Shown here: positions 10,827 to 21,536 of the stretch, piece after piece | How positions within the stretch are numbered: position 1 is the stretch's first letter | How the letters are laid out: each line of letters starts with the position of its first letter | Origin: Lucinisca nassula | Lineage: Eukaryota > Mollusca > Bivalvia > Lucinida > Lucinidae | NCBI GenBank assembly: GCA_963580285.1 | Contig: OY757026.1 | Coordinates: 64,109,396-64,173,395, forward strand | Direction: 5' to 3' | Length of the DNA stretch: 64,000 bases | Notes under the pieces: generated by a model | What the model was told of the DNA's origin: nothing | Database searches by the model: none | What the model saw: the letters and a program-made list of their open reading frames with translations, nothing else | Position numbers and translations under genes: made by a program

Positions 10827-11043
10827 CCCATTTGGTACCGGAAACCCCAAAAGGGGTAAGTGACAAACAGTGCAGGCCCAGATCAGACGCCGCAGAACAC
10901 GGCGTCTGATCGGGGCCTACACTGTTTGCAAAAAGTTCGGCCATTTTCCAAATAAATTTTGAAGAAAACACAACCTGACACCCCTAAATTTTGAAAATGA
11001 CTCCTATATATAAGGAGGAAGATTCCATTTGGTGCAAAAAGGG
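10827..11043 (+). mobile_element. M3 MITE (TTAA-flanked, piggyBac-like)
   Basis: Left end CCCATTTGGTACCGGAAACC preceded by TTAA (10823-10826). Right end is CATTTGGTGCAAAAAGGG, followed by TTAT, a one-base change from TTAA. The centre is a palindrome around GCCCAGATCAGACGCCGCAG and its complement. A TTAA target and CCC-starting ends are typical of piggyBac-type elements. No transposase. Confidence 0.75.
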
Positions 11044-11104
11044 TTATGGGCTTCTTGGATACAGGGATCAGTCAAACCACCTCAACGGTCACGTGCCATT
11101 GATT

Positions 11105-11472
11105 GAAGTGAGTTGGATTGGTTGTAGACGGCATGACGTCGAGCCAACGTTGACTCGACGCCCGTCTGTAAGTCCACTCATTGGTTGTTGTTTTTTTTCG
11201 ACTATCAGTATGTTTACTTGTCTGCCTAACAGTCCGTCCTTTCGTCTGTTAGTTAGTCATTCAGCCAGTCGGTCTGTGTGTCGTCTGTCTGTCTACTGTC
11301 AGTTTATCAGTCAAACCCCACTCTCTCTCTGTTTCTCTCTCTCTCCCTCATGCCAACGGTCATGTGACAATGAAGTGAGTTGGAGTGGGTGTCGACGGTA
11401 TGACGTCGAACCAACATTGACTCAACGCCCCTCCGTCAGTCCACTCATTAGTTTATTTCGACTGTCAGTATG
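11105..11472 (+). repeat. Duplicated block, about 267-bp offset
   Basis: 11105-11212 and 11372-11470 share GTGAGTTGGAKTGG, GGTATGACGTCGA/GGCATGACGTCGA, CCAACRTTGACTC and TTTCGACTRTCAGTATG. Between them is a pyrimidine-rich spacer with CT runs. Confidence 0.7.
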
Positions 11473-11473
11473 G

Positions 11474-11683
<210 letters not shown>

Positions 11684-11960
11684 AACGGGTCATTCACGAA
11701 AAGATTTTCGTCAATTAAAAACGGATTTAGAATAGATGAATTTCGGTAATGAAAGTAAAATATCATTCTTTCCTTCGCCGGACATTATTTCAATGAAAAC
11801 GGGTATATTTTCTCTCAAAATGTCTGAATATTGTTAGCATTTTAAGTTCCGCCAATACATTTGAATAGCGATGGCCGTTTCAATTGACGACCAGTACTTT
11901 GCGCATGCGCAAGACTGACGTCATAAACGGAATTCCTAAAACCTCCTATATCTGGCGGGG
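11684..11960. other. No gene recognised
   Basis: Unassigned sequence between the microsatellite and the S1 insertion. Confidence 0.4.
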
Positions 11961-12260
11961 TCGCCCCCGCCCATAGGGGCTTGAAGAAATATATGGGCTG
12001 CACGATGCTTCCACGCAGAGCTGAATCCGGCCCGCACACTAGTACTGGTAAACCGCTTAGAGGATCAAAGCCTGTCCGGGAACCGCGGTGCGAGGCGGAC
12101 CGTCCATGCTAATAAACCCTATTGGTTTCATTGGGCGACAGGGCTTGAGATGTCATTTCAACTTAATCTCGGGTAAAAGTCCCACAAAATTGGAAACAAC
12201 GTCTCCAAAATGACCTTTACAGTGTTGACGGGGACGTTAAACCTCAAATCAAACAAACAA
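11961..12260 (+). repeat. S1 SINE-like element with 13-bp target duplication
   Basis: Complete 300-bp copy. The 13-mer ATATCTGGCGGGG occurs at 11948-11960 and again at 12261-12273, directly abutting both ends. This defines the element's exact limits and shows insertion by target-primed retroposition. Confidence 0.92.
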
Positions 12261-12273
12261 ATATCTGGCGGGG

Positions 12274-12615
12274 GTTCGCTACAGAATTCTGAACAAGGCA
12301 TCTTCTTTCTTAAATTAATTAAATTTGTAAACTATGAAACCATTTGGTCTATTAATTAATTTCACTTTGCTGGTGAATCAATAAGGTGCGTATACAAATC
12401 ACCCCATTCAAAATCGGGCGTCGGATTGTTAACCCATGCGCCAGCAGGTAGCCTGTTAGGACATTCATTCATGTAAATTGCCAGGCACACACAACATACC
12501 ATTTCAAAATAAAACAGAAAAGAAAATCCATATATTATCCTAAATACAGTGAGTGAGTGAGTGTTTAAGTTTTACGTCACACCAACAGCTAAGGTCATAT
12601 GGAGACGGAAATAAA
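12274..12615. other. No gene; S2 fragment on minus strand at 12549-12607
   Basis: AT-rich. 12549-12607 carries GTGAGTGAGTGAGTGTTTAA and CACCAACAGCTAAGGTCATA, the 3' end of the S2 SINE read on the minus strand. Confidence 0.55.
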
Positions 12616-12825
12616 TACAGTGAAATGCTGCTATTAAGTGCACCTAAGATTAAGACTAATTCTGCTATAGAAAGTTTATTTTGAAGGGTACACTTAATTT
12701 TTCTTTGCATTTTCCGCCTACAATGTCTTCTGGTCAGAGACCACCTTTGGGACTGTTCAAAAGTGGTCTTAAAGACCACTTTTGAACAGTCTCAAAGGTG
12801 GTCTTAATACAGAAATTTTACTGTA
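12616..12825 (+). mobile_element. M2 MITE, full length (210 bp)
   Basis: TACAGTGAAATGCTGCTATT at the left, AATACAGAAATTTTACTGTA at the right, and a perfect-looking central hairpin between AAAAGTGGTCTTAA and its complement. TA at both ends suggests a Tc1/mariner-group (possibly pogo-like) TA target. Confidence 0.85.
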
Positions 12826-12975
12826 TATGGATATCTGGAGCTTTGGGAAATATTCTCATTGGACTCCGGAACTAGTTTGAATTAGCCGTGGTAAACGAAC
12901 TGTCCATGTGAGTTGGAAGTTTCAGTGACTGTGAAAAATACCCTAACCTGAACCATGACTTATAGGAATGTGTTT

Positions 12976-13272
12976 GCCCCTGCCCATCTGGGTTTGGGGA
13001 AATAGATTGGGCTGCATGATGCTTCCATGCAGAGCTGAATCTGACCACACACAAGTACTGGTAAACCGCATAGAAGGACTAAGCTTGCCCAGGCAAAGCG
13101 GTGTGAGTCAGATCGTCCAATGCATATAACCCTTCTGGTTTCATTGGGCGGCAGGGCATGAGATGTCATTCACCTCAATTTCAGGTAAAAGTCCCACAAA
13201 ATCTGAAGCAAAGTCTCCAAAATGACCTAAATAGTGTTGACGGGGACATTAAACTCCAATTCAAACAAACAA
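12976..13272 (+). repeat. S1 SINE-like element
   Basis: Full-length, somewhat diverged copy with an AAAC tail. TATAGGAATGTGT before it and TATAGGAATATGT after it differ by one base, a likely target duplication. Confidence 0.85.
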
Positions 13273-13985
13273 ACTATAGGAATATGTATTAGGTCAAGAC
13301 ATGTTGCACACAAGAATGATTGTTCCCCTTTCTTAGTGTCCAAGTAATGAAGTTATGCCCCTTTGATTAATTTTATCAAGAAATTCTTGTACGCTCCATA
13401 ACTCCGTTACTGTTAGGGATATCTTCACGCAACTTTATAGGAATATGTGTTAGGTCAAGACGACCTGTCGCACACAAGAATGATTGTTCCCTCTTTCCTT
13501 GTTTCCAGTTCTGCCCCTTTGATTTACTTTTTCCAAACATTCTTGTAAGCTTCGTAAGTCAGTAACTGTTAGAGATAACTTCATGCAAATTTATTGGAAT
13601 ATCCATTAGGTCACGAAGATGTGTCTTGCTTAAGAATGATTGTTCTCCCTTTCTTAAGATTCCAGGTTATGCACCTTTGATTATTTTTTTGCAAACAGTC
13701 TTGCATGTGCCATAACTCAGTAACTGCTAGGGAGATCTTCATGCAACCTTTAAGGAGCGTGTATTAGGTCACGTGTTGCTCACAAGAATGCTTGTTGCGG
13801 CTTTCTTAGTTTCCAAGTTGTGCCCCTCTGATTATTTTTTCAAATTTTGTATGTTACATAATTCCGTAACCGTTCAGGATATCTACATGCAATTTTATAG
13901 GAATACGTATTTGGACAGGATGAGGTGTCGCACATAAAAATGATTGTTCCACCTCTCTTAGTTTCAAAATTATGCACCTTTGATT
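13273..13985 (+). repeat. About 160-bp tandem repeat, five degenerate copies
   Basis: Units begin near 13274, 13438, 13590, 13752 and 13898 with forms of ATAGGAATATGTRTTAGGTC and include AAGAATGATTGTTCC and TATGCMCCTTTGATTA. They are diverged enough that each differs by small indels. No coding potential. Confidence 0.75.
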
Positions 13986-14114
13986 ATTTTTTCCAAACAG
14001 GCGTAAAATGCGACACTTGCGAAGCTCTTGTTGAATTTTCAGCGCAAATCTGAAGAAGGCGGGATTGCAGTGGTATACATTTTTAAACAATCGATAACTT
14101 CCACCTCCAAGCTC

Positions 14115-14360
14115 CGCCTCCAATTTCAGTGTGCTAAATATGGATTACATTTTCTTTGTACTTTGACAAGCATGTCACTTGTGACACAAACTCTTGTTCA
14201 GCCTCCAATGTCAGTGTGCTAAATATGGATTACTTTTTCTTTGTACTTTGACTAGCATGTCACTTGTGACACAAACTCTTCAATTTCAGTGTGCTAAATA
14301 TGGATTCCATTTTCTTTGTACTTTGACTAGCATGTCACTTGTGACACAAACTCTTTAACA
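14115..14360 (+). repeat. About 80-bp tandem repeat, three copies
   Basis: TCAGTGTGCTAAATATGGAT followed by TTTCTTTGTACTTTGA and CATGTCACTTGTGACACAAA begins near 14126, 14209 and 14286. Confidence 0.85.
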
Positions 14361-14627
14361 TATTTGTACTTTAATGAACCGACGATAGGTGCAGCATTGC
14401 TAAATTGCTGGTTGCATGGTTGTAGAGTCGCCTGGTTCATATGAGTATCCACAACCCATGTGTTTGCACAGAAGTACAAACATGGTGTATACCCCTTTAA
14501 ATGCCAGTTCTCTGTATGTAAAGTGGGGTTTACATAGGTGCTCATTAGAGTGATGAACATTTCTGCATCTTTGTTCTTTGCCAATGGCAAAAAAAAAAAA
14601 ACTTCTTATGGCGTGGCTCATATTTAA
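14361..14627. other. No gene recognised
   Basis: Two overlapping minus-strand frames of about 85 codons cross here with no recognisable domain. Confidence 0.4.
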
Positions 14628-14848
14628 CCCATTTTGTACCGGAAACCCCAAAACGGGTACCCTGGGAAACAGTGCAGGCCCAGATCAGACGCCGCAGAAC
14701 GCGGCGTCTGATCAAGGCCTCCACCGTTTGCTAAAAGTTCAGTCATTTTCCAAATAAATTTTGATGAAATCACAACCTGACACCCCTACATTTTGAAATG
14801 GACTCCTGCTACATATAAGGAGGAAGATTCCATTTGGTACAAAAAGGC
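14628..14848 (+). mobile_element. M3 MITE, complete, TTAA on both sides
   Basis: CCCATTTTGTACCGGAAACC follows TTAA (14624-14627), and TTTGGTACAAAAAGGC precedes TTAA (14849-14852). The central palindrome is CAGATCAGACGCCGCAGAAC paired with GCGGCGTCTGATC. This is the best-preserved M3 copy. Confidence 0.88.
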
Positions 14849-14852
14849 TTAA

Positions 14853-15389
14853 GGCAAAATTTTGGGAGCTTTCTCCTATTTTGGCATATATTTTTTCTTC
14901 CAACTGAGTTAAAGAATGGTTCAGGAATTTTCATACATTTTACAAACTATTTCTGTCCTGTCATTCTGTCACTTTATCAATTTTCTTCATAAAAGAATAG
15001 ACCTTAAGTAAAATTTCAACATAATGAGAAGAATAGTTTTGTCGTTAATTTCACGAATCAATGAACAATAAAACACTTGCTGTCCATTAAGCTTACATTA
15101 TTTACATTGTTGGAAAAATAATAACAAATGATTGTTGCCGTAAATTTTGCTTAAAGGTGAGAAAATACAATAACTTAGTACAATGCTCCAATACCTTAGA
15201 AATATGATATTGTTTGTTGTCAAAAATTGACCTCTTTTGAGACTCAAACTAAGAATGACAATGCTGTGTGTATAACCCTGTCAACCCTTCTTAACCTTAT
15301 CCTGCTGAATAGATTAATTTTGCCACACCAATTTCTGACTATCAACCAATCCAAATACTTGGTATAAAGTTTTATTCAAGTTTGCAAAC
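14853..15389. other. No gene recognised
   Basis: AT-rich, no long frame, no repeat family I recognise. Confidence 0.5.
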
Positions 15390-15445
15390 TACAGTAAATA
15401 TTCCGCTATTAAGACCACCTAAAATCACGACTAATTATGCATTTT
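15390..15445 (+). mobile_element. M2 MITE, left end only
   Basis: TACAGTAAATATTCCGCTAT and GACCACCTAAAATC, then interrupted by an S1 copy. I do not find the right half on the other side. Confidence 0.7.
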
Positions 15446-15605
15446 CGCCCCCGCCAATCGGGGCATGGAGAAATAGATTGAGTTGCATGGTGCTTCAACG
15501 ATCGAACTTGAGTACTGGTAAACAGCTTAGGTCTAAGCCTGCCCAGGAAAATTGATGCGAGTCGGACTAGCGGTTTCTATAGGTGGTAGGGCTTGAGATT
15601 GTGTT
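15446..15605 (+). repeat. S1 SINE-like element, 3'-truncated
   Basis: Head CGCCCCCGCCAATCGGGGC and ACTGGTAAACAGCTTAGG are present. The sequence leaves the S1 consensus after GTAGGGCTTGAGAT. Confidence 0.7.
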
Positions 15606-15732
15606 TAGCAACCTAACAGTTTGCAAAGGTTGGGGTTTTCATGTTCATCGGGATAAGGATAGAGTGAATAAGTCCATAGAAAATAATTCCCAGAGTTCCA
15701 GATAGGGATCATTAAGGGAGGCGTCTCTTATT

Positions 15733-15965
15733 TAAGGGGAATGGGAAAACCTTCAGGGGAGGCGACTCCTGCAGAAGTATTTTTTGTCTCCACTGTCAAT
15801 AGGGGTCAACTTTTAAAGGAACGAATTTGCTCCTGTGGAGCAAATTCTTTCCTTTTAGAGTAGACCCCTTTTTAAGTGGGACTGAGCCTATAGAAAAGCA
15901 AACAGGAAGTCCCGAAGTTGTCTCCCTTTGAAAAATGACGGGAAAATGTGTTAATGGAAAAGGTA
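15733..15965 (+). mobile_element. M5 MITE (TTAA type)
   Basis: Left end TTTAAGGGGAATGGGAAAAC, centre hairpin GAATTTGCTCCTGTGGAGCA with AAATTCTTTCC, right end degenerate near TGTTAATGGAAAA. The cleanest M5 copy is at 24000-24232. Confidence 0.7.
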
Positions 15966-16104
15966 CCTTGTGTACACCGTCATTAGAATTGCCTCACCGC
16001 AGGCGATTTTGAATATGTTGTGTACACTTATAAGAATCGCCTCACGGAGGCGATTTTAATGTGTAACCGTTACAACATATCCTTATTTCTTAGAACTTTA
16101 GACA
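15826..16104 (+). repeat. Direct duplication, copy 1 (copy 2 at 16433-16732)
   Basis: This holds the right half of M5, a degenerate P1 palindrome (15985-16055) and GTAACCGTTACAACATATCC. The same order returns 607 bp downstream. S1 lies at the end of copy 1. Confidence 0.75.
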
Positions 16105-16406
16105 GGCCCCACCCATCGGGGCTTGAAGAAATATATGGGTTGCATGATGCTTCCACGCAGAGCTGAAACCGACCCGCACACGAGTGCTGGTAAGCAGCTT
16201 AGAGGAGCTAAGCCTGTCCAGGCAAAGCGGTGCGAGTCGGCCCGTCCATGCTTATAAACCCTATTGGTTTCATTGGGCGACAGGGCTTGAGATGTCATTT
16301 CTTCTCAATGTCGGGTAAAAGTTCCACAAAATTGGAAGCAACGTCTCCAAAATGACCTTTACAGTGTTGACGGGGACGTTAAACCTAAAATCAAACAAAA
16401 CAAACA
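16105..16406 (+). repeat. S1 SINE-like element
   Basis: Full-length copy inserted after CTTAGAACTTTAGACA, at the join between the two halves of a duplicated block. Confidence 0.85.
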
Positions 16407-16732
16407 ATGGGAGTCAACTCTTAAAGGAAAGAATTTGCTCCTGAGGAGAAAATTCTTTCCTTTAAGAGTAAACCCTTATTTAAGCGGGACGGAGCCTATA
16501 GAAAAGCAAACAGGACGTTCCGAAAGTTGTCTCCCTTTGAAAAAAGACGGAAAATGTTCTAGGTGTTCCCATTCCCCTTTAATGGGAAAGGTACCTTGTG
16601 GACACTCATTACAATTGCCTCGCCGAGGCGATTTTAATGAATATGTTGTGTATATTCATAAGAAGCGCCTCACCGAGGCGATTTTAATATGTAACCGTTA
16701 CAACATATCCTTATTTCTTAGAACTTTAGACA
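16407..16732 (+). repeat. M5 right part plus P1 palindrome, duplicate of 15826-16104
   Basis: 16419-16590 is M5 (hairpin around TTTGCTCCTGAGGAG) ending ATTCCCCTTTAAT. 16607-16697 is a pair of degenerate P1 arms with GCCTCGCCGAGGCGATTTTA. It ends at the same CTTAGAACTTTAGACA as copy 1. Confidence 0.7.
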
Positions 16733-16801
16733 ACCCTAAATTATCTCCTATCATGTCATTACAAGAACACACCTGTCTGAGATATTCTATTCTTTCATAG
16801 C

Positions 16802-17093
16802 GCCCCCCCCCCCCCCCCCCCCCCCGCCTATCGGGGCCTGGAGAAATAGATTTGGCTTCCGCGCAGAGCTGAAACTTACCGAACTTGAGTACTGGTAAAC
16901 AGCTTAGGTCTAAGCCGATGCGAGTCGGACTGCTCCTTAAACCCAAGCGGTTGTTATGGGTGGTAGGGCTTCAGATGTCATTTCACCTCAATGTCGGGTA
17001 AAAGTCCCACAAAATCGGAAGCAACATCTCCAAAATGACCTTAAAAGTGTTGACGGGGGCGTTAAACCTTAAATCAAACAAACAAACAAACAA
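16802..17093 (+). repeat. S1 SINE-like element with poly-C at its head
   Basis: A run of about 25 C (16802-16826) replaces the usual CCCCCGCCC start. The body has internal deletions (the GCTGCATGATG part is missing). The tail is AAAC repeats. Confidence 0.8.
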
Positions 17094-17094
17094 T

Positions 17095-17405
17095 TCCCGC
17101 TGTTCACAATAACCCATACCGTTGCAAATAGTGTAGGTCGAGATCAGATGGCTTCTGAAGAAGCCTTATCCTGCTGTTCACGATTACCCCTACCTTTACA
17201 AACAGTGTAGATCCAGATCAGATGGCTTCTGGAGAATCCTTATCATGCTGTTCACGATAACCCCTACCTTTGCAAACAGTGAAGATCCAGATCAGATGGC
17301 CTCTGAAGAAGCCTTATCCTGCTGTTCACCCCTACCTTTGCAATCAGTATAGATCCTGATCAGTTGGCTTCTGAAGAAGCCATCTGATCAGGATCTACAC
17401 TTTTT
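17095..17405 (+). repeat. Tandem M4-type arms
   Basis: Four copies of a unit of about 80 bp with CTGTTCACGATAACCCCTAC and AACAGTGTAGATCCAGATCA, then one opposed copy (GAAGCCATCTGATCAGGATC) closing a hairpin. It looks like a M4 MITE whose left arm was repeated several times. Confidence 0.7.
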
Positions 17406-17663
17406 GTCATTCAGTTTGTGAATTTGAACAAAAACATTATAATATTATGATGTAATCTGATTGGCTGATAGTCCGCAGAAATTGGCGTGGCTAAGTCAAA
17501 TATTCAGCAGGATAAAGGCTAAAGACTTTGGCGATATAAAGAATCCCAATACACACATACCCAACATTGCTCGTATTGCTATTTAAGACAATAAACTCTT
17601 ACTGAGATAGAGGTAGACTGATAGGTAGTAAAAGGCTTGCAGTTTTCTCATTTACTACAAGAA
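17406..17663. other. No gene recognised; M4 right flank at 17406-17515
   Basis: GTGAATTTGAACAAAAACAT, TAATCTGATTGGCTGATAGT and ATTCAGCAGGATAAAGGCT match the right half of M4. The remainder is unassigned. Confidence 0.5.
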
Positions 17664-17731
17664 GCATGATGTCGTGGGTATTTGTTAGAATCGCCTCGTG
17701 GAGGCGATTCTAACAAATACCCACAACATGC
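17664..17731. repeat. P1 palindrome (68 bp)
   Basis: GCATGATGTCGTGGGTATTT then GTTAGAATCGCCTCG, mirrored by GAGGCGATTCTAAC and AAATACCCACAACATGC. Pairing is nearly complete across 33 bases per arm. About 140 bases to the right the sequence ends with GGTTGACTGTA, a possible pogo-like MITE end. Confidence 0.85.
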
Positions 17732-18282
17732 GTTTATTGCAGTAATTCATATTATATTTTTTGAATTTCTCTTAGTATCCTTCTCATCTGTAACTAAGGA
17801 TTATTTCCATTCTAGTTGTATTTATAACGAGTTTTGTCATTATATCGAGTGTCGGTATAAAGAGGGTTGACTGTATTATCTACAATATGTAACACTTCGC
17901 GGAATTGGTAAGGTTGGGGGACTAGTATATAATTTTGCTTTAACCCCAGCCTTAGTCCGGCTCCAGATCCTTTCTTTACTTCTACTCTCTTGATTTTTCT
18001 TTTTTTTTTCTGGAAGGGACATTAAGCTTGCATAGCTTATAGAATTTTTGTTTTACTTCAGTCCCTTGGCTAGAAAGAAAGGTTGTTTTTTTTCAGAGAA
18101 AGGTAACTTGAAATTGGATTAAAGAGGAACAAGATACAATCTTGTAAAGAATGAGAGATGGATATAAAACGAAAACGACTGGAGCCAGTCTACCCCAGCC
18201 CCATTGCCCTCGTAATTTGCTTTATTTCAAGCCTAATAAGGTTCGAGTACATGATTATATAGGGAAGGGTATGCGTTTTGAT
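17732..18282. other. No gene recognised
   Basis: AT-rich, T-runs near 18000. No frame of note. Confidence 0.5.
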
Positions 18283-18910
18283 TTTAGAAATATATCAGCT
18301 CTGAGAAATTAATCACAGTTTGGAGGTCAGTTGAAATGTAGCTCAAATTACGAGCGCGTAGAGCGAGTGATTTATCCACTTAGAATGGACCGACAAACTG
18401 TGATTTATTTCTCAACAATTCACACCCTAGACAGGGGCGTAGCCCGAGAAACAAAATATTAATACTCACAACAAGGAAGAATCTTTGAAAAGCATCATTC
18501 TCCGAGATGGGGGCTGCTCTTAAAGGAAAGAATTTGCTTCCGAGGGGAGCAAATTCTTTTCTTTAAGAGCAGAATGGAGAACACTATTATTTAGATGTTT
18601 TCTCTTTATTGCGAATATTTAACAATACGCACATGCGTAATATGCGTAATGGGCCCTACGCCTGTGCTAGACATGCTAGAGCTGAGTAATCGACAGTAAT
18701 GTTGTTGTTTCCTTCAAATTCTCCCAACTTTTCGCTACTATTTCTGAAGAAATCCCGCCAAAACTATTGACTGTAACACATGCATTTATGTCTTTTTTGT
18801 AGTTTTTATGCGAGAATTTAACGTATCACCGTCTAACTTTAAAGAATCTGCAAGTGACGTTATTATACGCTCTTCGCGCGCTGTGTTAGAATAGTCGTCA
18901 GAACCGCCAC
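18283..18910. repeat. Long dispersed repeat (copy also at 41380-41770)
   Basis: A hairpin joins GAGAAATTAATCACAGTTTG to CAAACTGTGATTTATTTCTC. The shared motif TTACGAGCGCGTAGAGCGAG recurs at 41468 as ATCACGAGCGCGTAGCGCGA. The later block GAAGAAATCCCGCCAA, TTGACTGTAACA and CGTCTAAC also recurs near 41580-41665. An M5 hairpin (18500-18575) sits inside this copy. Confidence 0.6.
18500..18575. mobile_element. M5 core hairpin
   Basis: CTCTTAAAGGAAAGAATTTG and its complement CAAATTCTTTTCTTTAAGAG flank a short loop. The outer ends of M5 are not seen. Confidence 0.65.
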
Positions 18911-19061
18911 CAACGCCACTGCAACTGCAAGACGTTACGATGACGTCGAAACGAAGCAAGTCAAAACATCCCGAAAAAAAGTGTTTAACGCAGTCATTTT
19001 TTGTCTAATAAGAAATATATGCGGGGGTCCATTTGGAATATAGAGGTGTGAATGTTTCGCT

Positions 19062-19122
19062 GTGCAGGCCTTGATCAGACGCAATGTTCTGAGAAGTCTG
19101 ATTTGGGCCTGCATTGTTAACC
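19062..19122. repeat. M3-type palindromic core
   Basis: GCAGGCCTTGATCAGACGCA and GAAGTCTGATTTGGGCCTGC form an imperfect stem. Terminal repeats were not found. Confidence 0.55.
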
Positions 19123-19149
19123 AGTGTCCAATTTTGAGGTTTCACATAT

Positions 19150-19500
19150 AAACCTCAGTTAACGCCGCTGCAATGCCAAGACGTGACGGTAACGCCGCTG
19201 CTGACGGTAACGCCGCTGTAATGCCAATTCGTAACGGGAACGCCGCTGCAATGATAAGGCGTGACGGTAACGCCGCTGCAATTCCAATGCCGCTGCAATG
19301 ATAAGGCGTGACGGTAACGCCGCTGCAATTCCAATTCGAAACGGGAACGCCGCTGCAATGATAAAGCGTGACGGTAACGCCGCTGCATTTTGTTACGGTA
19401 ACGCCTCTCACGGCAATGCTTAGACGTGACGACAATGCCGCAGCACGGTAACGCCGCTGCAATGCCAAGGCGTTACAGTGACGTCGAAACGATGCGTTTA
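19150..19500. repeat. GC-rich minisatellite
   Basis: Short units built from GGTAACGCCGCTGCAATG, CCAAGGCGTGACGG and AATTCG variants repeat about ten times. The repeat creates overlapping minus-strand frames (131 and 77 codons) rich in Arg, Ala and Ser. I regard them as artefacts because the reading follows the repeat in more than one frame. Confidence 0.85.
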
Positions 19501-20002
19501 GATTCTGAAAAATGCGTTTGCCGCAATGTCGAAACATTCTTTACGAAAATACATGCAGGTCTACATGTGTTTTTATAAAATTGAATACATTTTGAAGAAA
19601 AATATTTTAACTTGAATAAACTTGTAATAGCCGTTTAAAAGAAGATTACGCTCGTGTGATAGTATATTGACGAACATGTATGGCAAAAATAAGTCTATTG
19701 TTATATCTGATCTGATCAAAGTATTGAAAAATACTAATATTTTGACAAAGGTAGAAGATTAACAGTTTAATGCACACGGTCGGGTATGGGTATTGTTAAG
19801 TAGGTGGTGTAGTATTTTCAGTTTGTATATAGCTATCATTCCTTGAGATGTGTATGTTGATTTTAACATTTTGTATCAAAGGAATGCTATTAAATGGACA
19901 TTTAAACTGTAACTGAACTATTTGTGATCGGTTTATGGATATGTATTGATGGAGTAAAGGCTATAGGAAGGTGAGAATGAGTGTAGATTGGTGGGTCCAG
20001 TT
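19501..20002. other. No gene recognised
   Basis: AT-rich, no defined element. Confidence 0.5.
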
Positions 20003-20237
20003 GTTCAAAGCATCGTTAGCTTAACGAGCTCGTTAGTGATCAAAATATTAACTGTTCTAGCAGGTACACTATTCAATATAGTTGTATTTTTGCTGAAAAA
20101 ATGTGAGTAGCTTTTGCATTTGCAAAAGCTACTCACATTTTGTCAGCAAAAATATTGGTATATTTGTCATATTAAAAGATAAAAGGTTTAATGATACGTT
20201 AACTAACGACATCGTTAGCTTTGAACAATCGGTTCTT
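20003..20237. mobile_element. M10: inverted-repeat MITE
   Basis: Left CAGTTGTTCAAAGCATCGTT and right (reverse complement) CGATTGTTCAAAGCTAACGA are imperfect inverted repeats. The centre hairpin is ATGTGAGTAGCTTTTGCA with TGCAAAAGCTACTCACAT. A relative is at 44935-45135. Confidence 0.7.
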
Positions 20238-20292
20238 TTTCATAGTTCATGTTGTATGAACTGTTCGTTGAGCATAATTTTGTATAGTGTAT

Positions 20293-20479
20293 ATAATTCC
20301 TATATTGAGACCACCTTTGGGACTGTTTAAAAGTGGTCTTTTTGACAGGCCCAAAAGGTTGTCTGTGACCAGAGGACATTGTATGCTGAAAACAAGAAAA
20401 AATAATTGCATCCTACAACATAAGCTTAAGCATAATTAGTATTAGTTTTAGGTGGTCTTAATAGCGGAATTTCACTGTA
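20293..20479 (-). mobile_element. M2 MITE (minus orientation, partly degraded)
   Basis: The right end TAGCGGAATTTCACTGTA is well kept. The hairpin side is shortened to AAAAGTGGTCTTTTTGACAG. Confidence 0.75.
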
Positions 20480-20522
20480 CTCATATATTGTAAAAACTGA
20501 TATATTGTCATATATAGCAATA

Positions 20523-21171
20523 GCCCCCGCCCATCGGGGCTTGAAGAAATAGATGTGCTGCATGATGCTTCCACACACAGTTGAAACCGATCACACATGA
20601 GTACTGGTAAACCGCTTAGAGGTTCTAAGCCTACCCAGGAAAGGTGGTGCGTGTTGGAACGCCCATGAATATAAACCCTATTGCTTTCACTGTGCGGCAG
20701 GCTTGTGGTGTCATTTCATCTCAATGTCGGGTAAAAGTCCCGCAAAATTGGAAGCAACGTCTCCAAAATGACATACACCTGTGGACACAAAAGCGTTCAA
20801 ACTTTGATGAGCTTCATTTCATTTTGACTTGAAACATCATTCAATATATCCTAACATCCTATCAGTCAACTGCCAGACAGAAATAAATTCAAAACACAAG
20901 GTGGTGTACATTTCATTGCTGACTCCTGCACTGTCAAATCAAAATACATCTCAAATGCCAATCAGAAAGTGTTTGCCAAAATGAGACCAATCAATTGCTT
21001 CATCTAGTCTTAGAATTCTTTGATGAATGGCATTTGCTTGTCAAACTACAATATAACTTGATTGAAAGAGATTCATTGAAAGTTATTTCATAGAGTTTGA
21101 ACGCTTTTGTGTCCACAGGTGTATACAGTGTTGACGGGGACGTTAAACCTCAAATCAATCAAACAAACAAA
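20523..21171 (+). repeat. S1 SINE-like element split by M6
   Basis: S1 runs from CCCCCGCCCATCGGGGC to CTCCAAAATGACA at 20773, resumes at 21122 with TATACAGTGTTGACGGGGAC and ends in AAAC repeats. Removing 20776-21121 and one TA restores S1. Confidence 0.88.
20776..21121. mobile_element. M6: TA-flanked inverted-repeat element (346 bp) inside S1
   Basis: Both ends begin CACCTGTGGACACAAAAGCG and agree for about 28 bp (right end inverted). TA precedes (20774-20775) and follows (21122-21123). The inserted sequence is AT-rich with no frame, so it is a non-autonomous Tc1/mariner-type element. It is younger than the S1 copy it sits in. Confidence 0.92.
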
Positions 21172-21221
21172 ATATATAGCAAACAAAATCTGGAAAAAGT
21201 CATAAATAACAACGGCATATG

Positions 21222-21290
21222 GGGTCTAACGACATGTCAACCCTTGAGGGTCATTTTGTGTCGTCTGCCGGAGACCGGGAGAAAAATGAC
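21222..21290 (-). repeat. S7 repeat fragment (minus strand)
   Basis: Minus strand matches GGCACAAAATGACCCACAAG and GGTTGACGTGTCGT of the S7 copies at 25140-25190 and 25635-25690. Confidence 0.55.
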
Positions 21291-21365
21291 CGAAAATATA
21301 GTGGATGAGATAAAAGAGTGGGATAGCTTGAGAAAGATGAAAATGAAAGAAAGTGAAGAACCAAA

Positions 21366-21536
21366 AGAAATAAATAGAGAATACCAGGTTGGTGTCATTT
21401 GATATCAAGTATATCAGGCAAGGCTTTGAGAACGCTTGTAGACTCGCGAGGCTTGCCGAGCGATTCTACATGCGTTCTCGAAGCCGAGCCTGATAAACTT
21501 GATATCAAATGACACGAATCTGGTATTCTATTTATC
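21366..21536. mobile_element. Palindromic MITE (about 170 bp)
   Basis: AATAGAGAATACCAGGTTGG and GTGTCATTTGATATCAAGT on the left are mirrored by ACTTGATATCAAATGACAC and CTGGTATTCTATTTAT on the right. The inner stem is GAGAACGC with GCGTTCTC. No other copy was noticed in this window. Confidence 0.75.

Noticed and set aside
16435..16800. 121-codon plus-strand frame
   Set aside because: It runs through an M5 element and P1 arms, repeat units that recur elsewhere without an open frame.
19142..19537. 131-codon minus-strand frame with Arg-Ala-Leu-rich repeats
   Set aside because: It is created by a GC-rich minisatellite; overlapping frames over the same repeat are also open.
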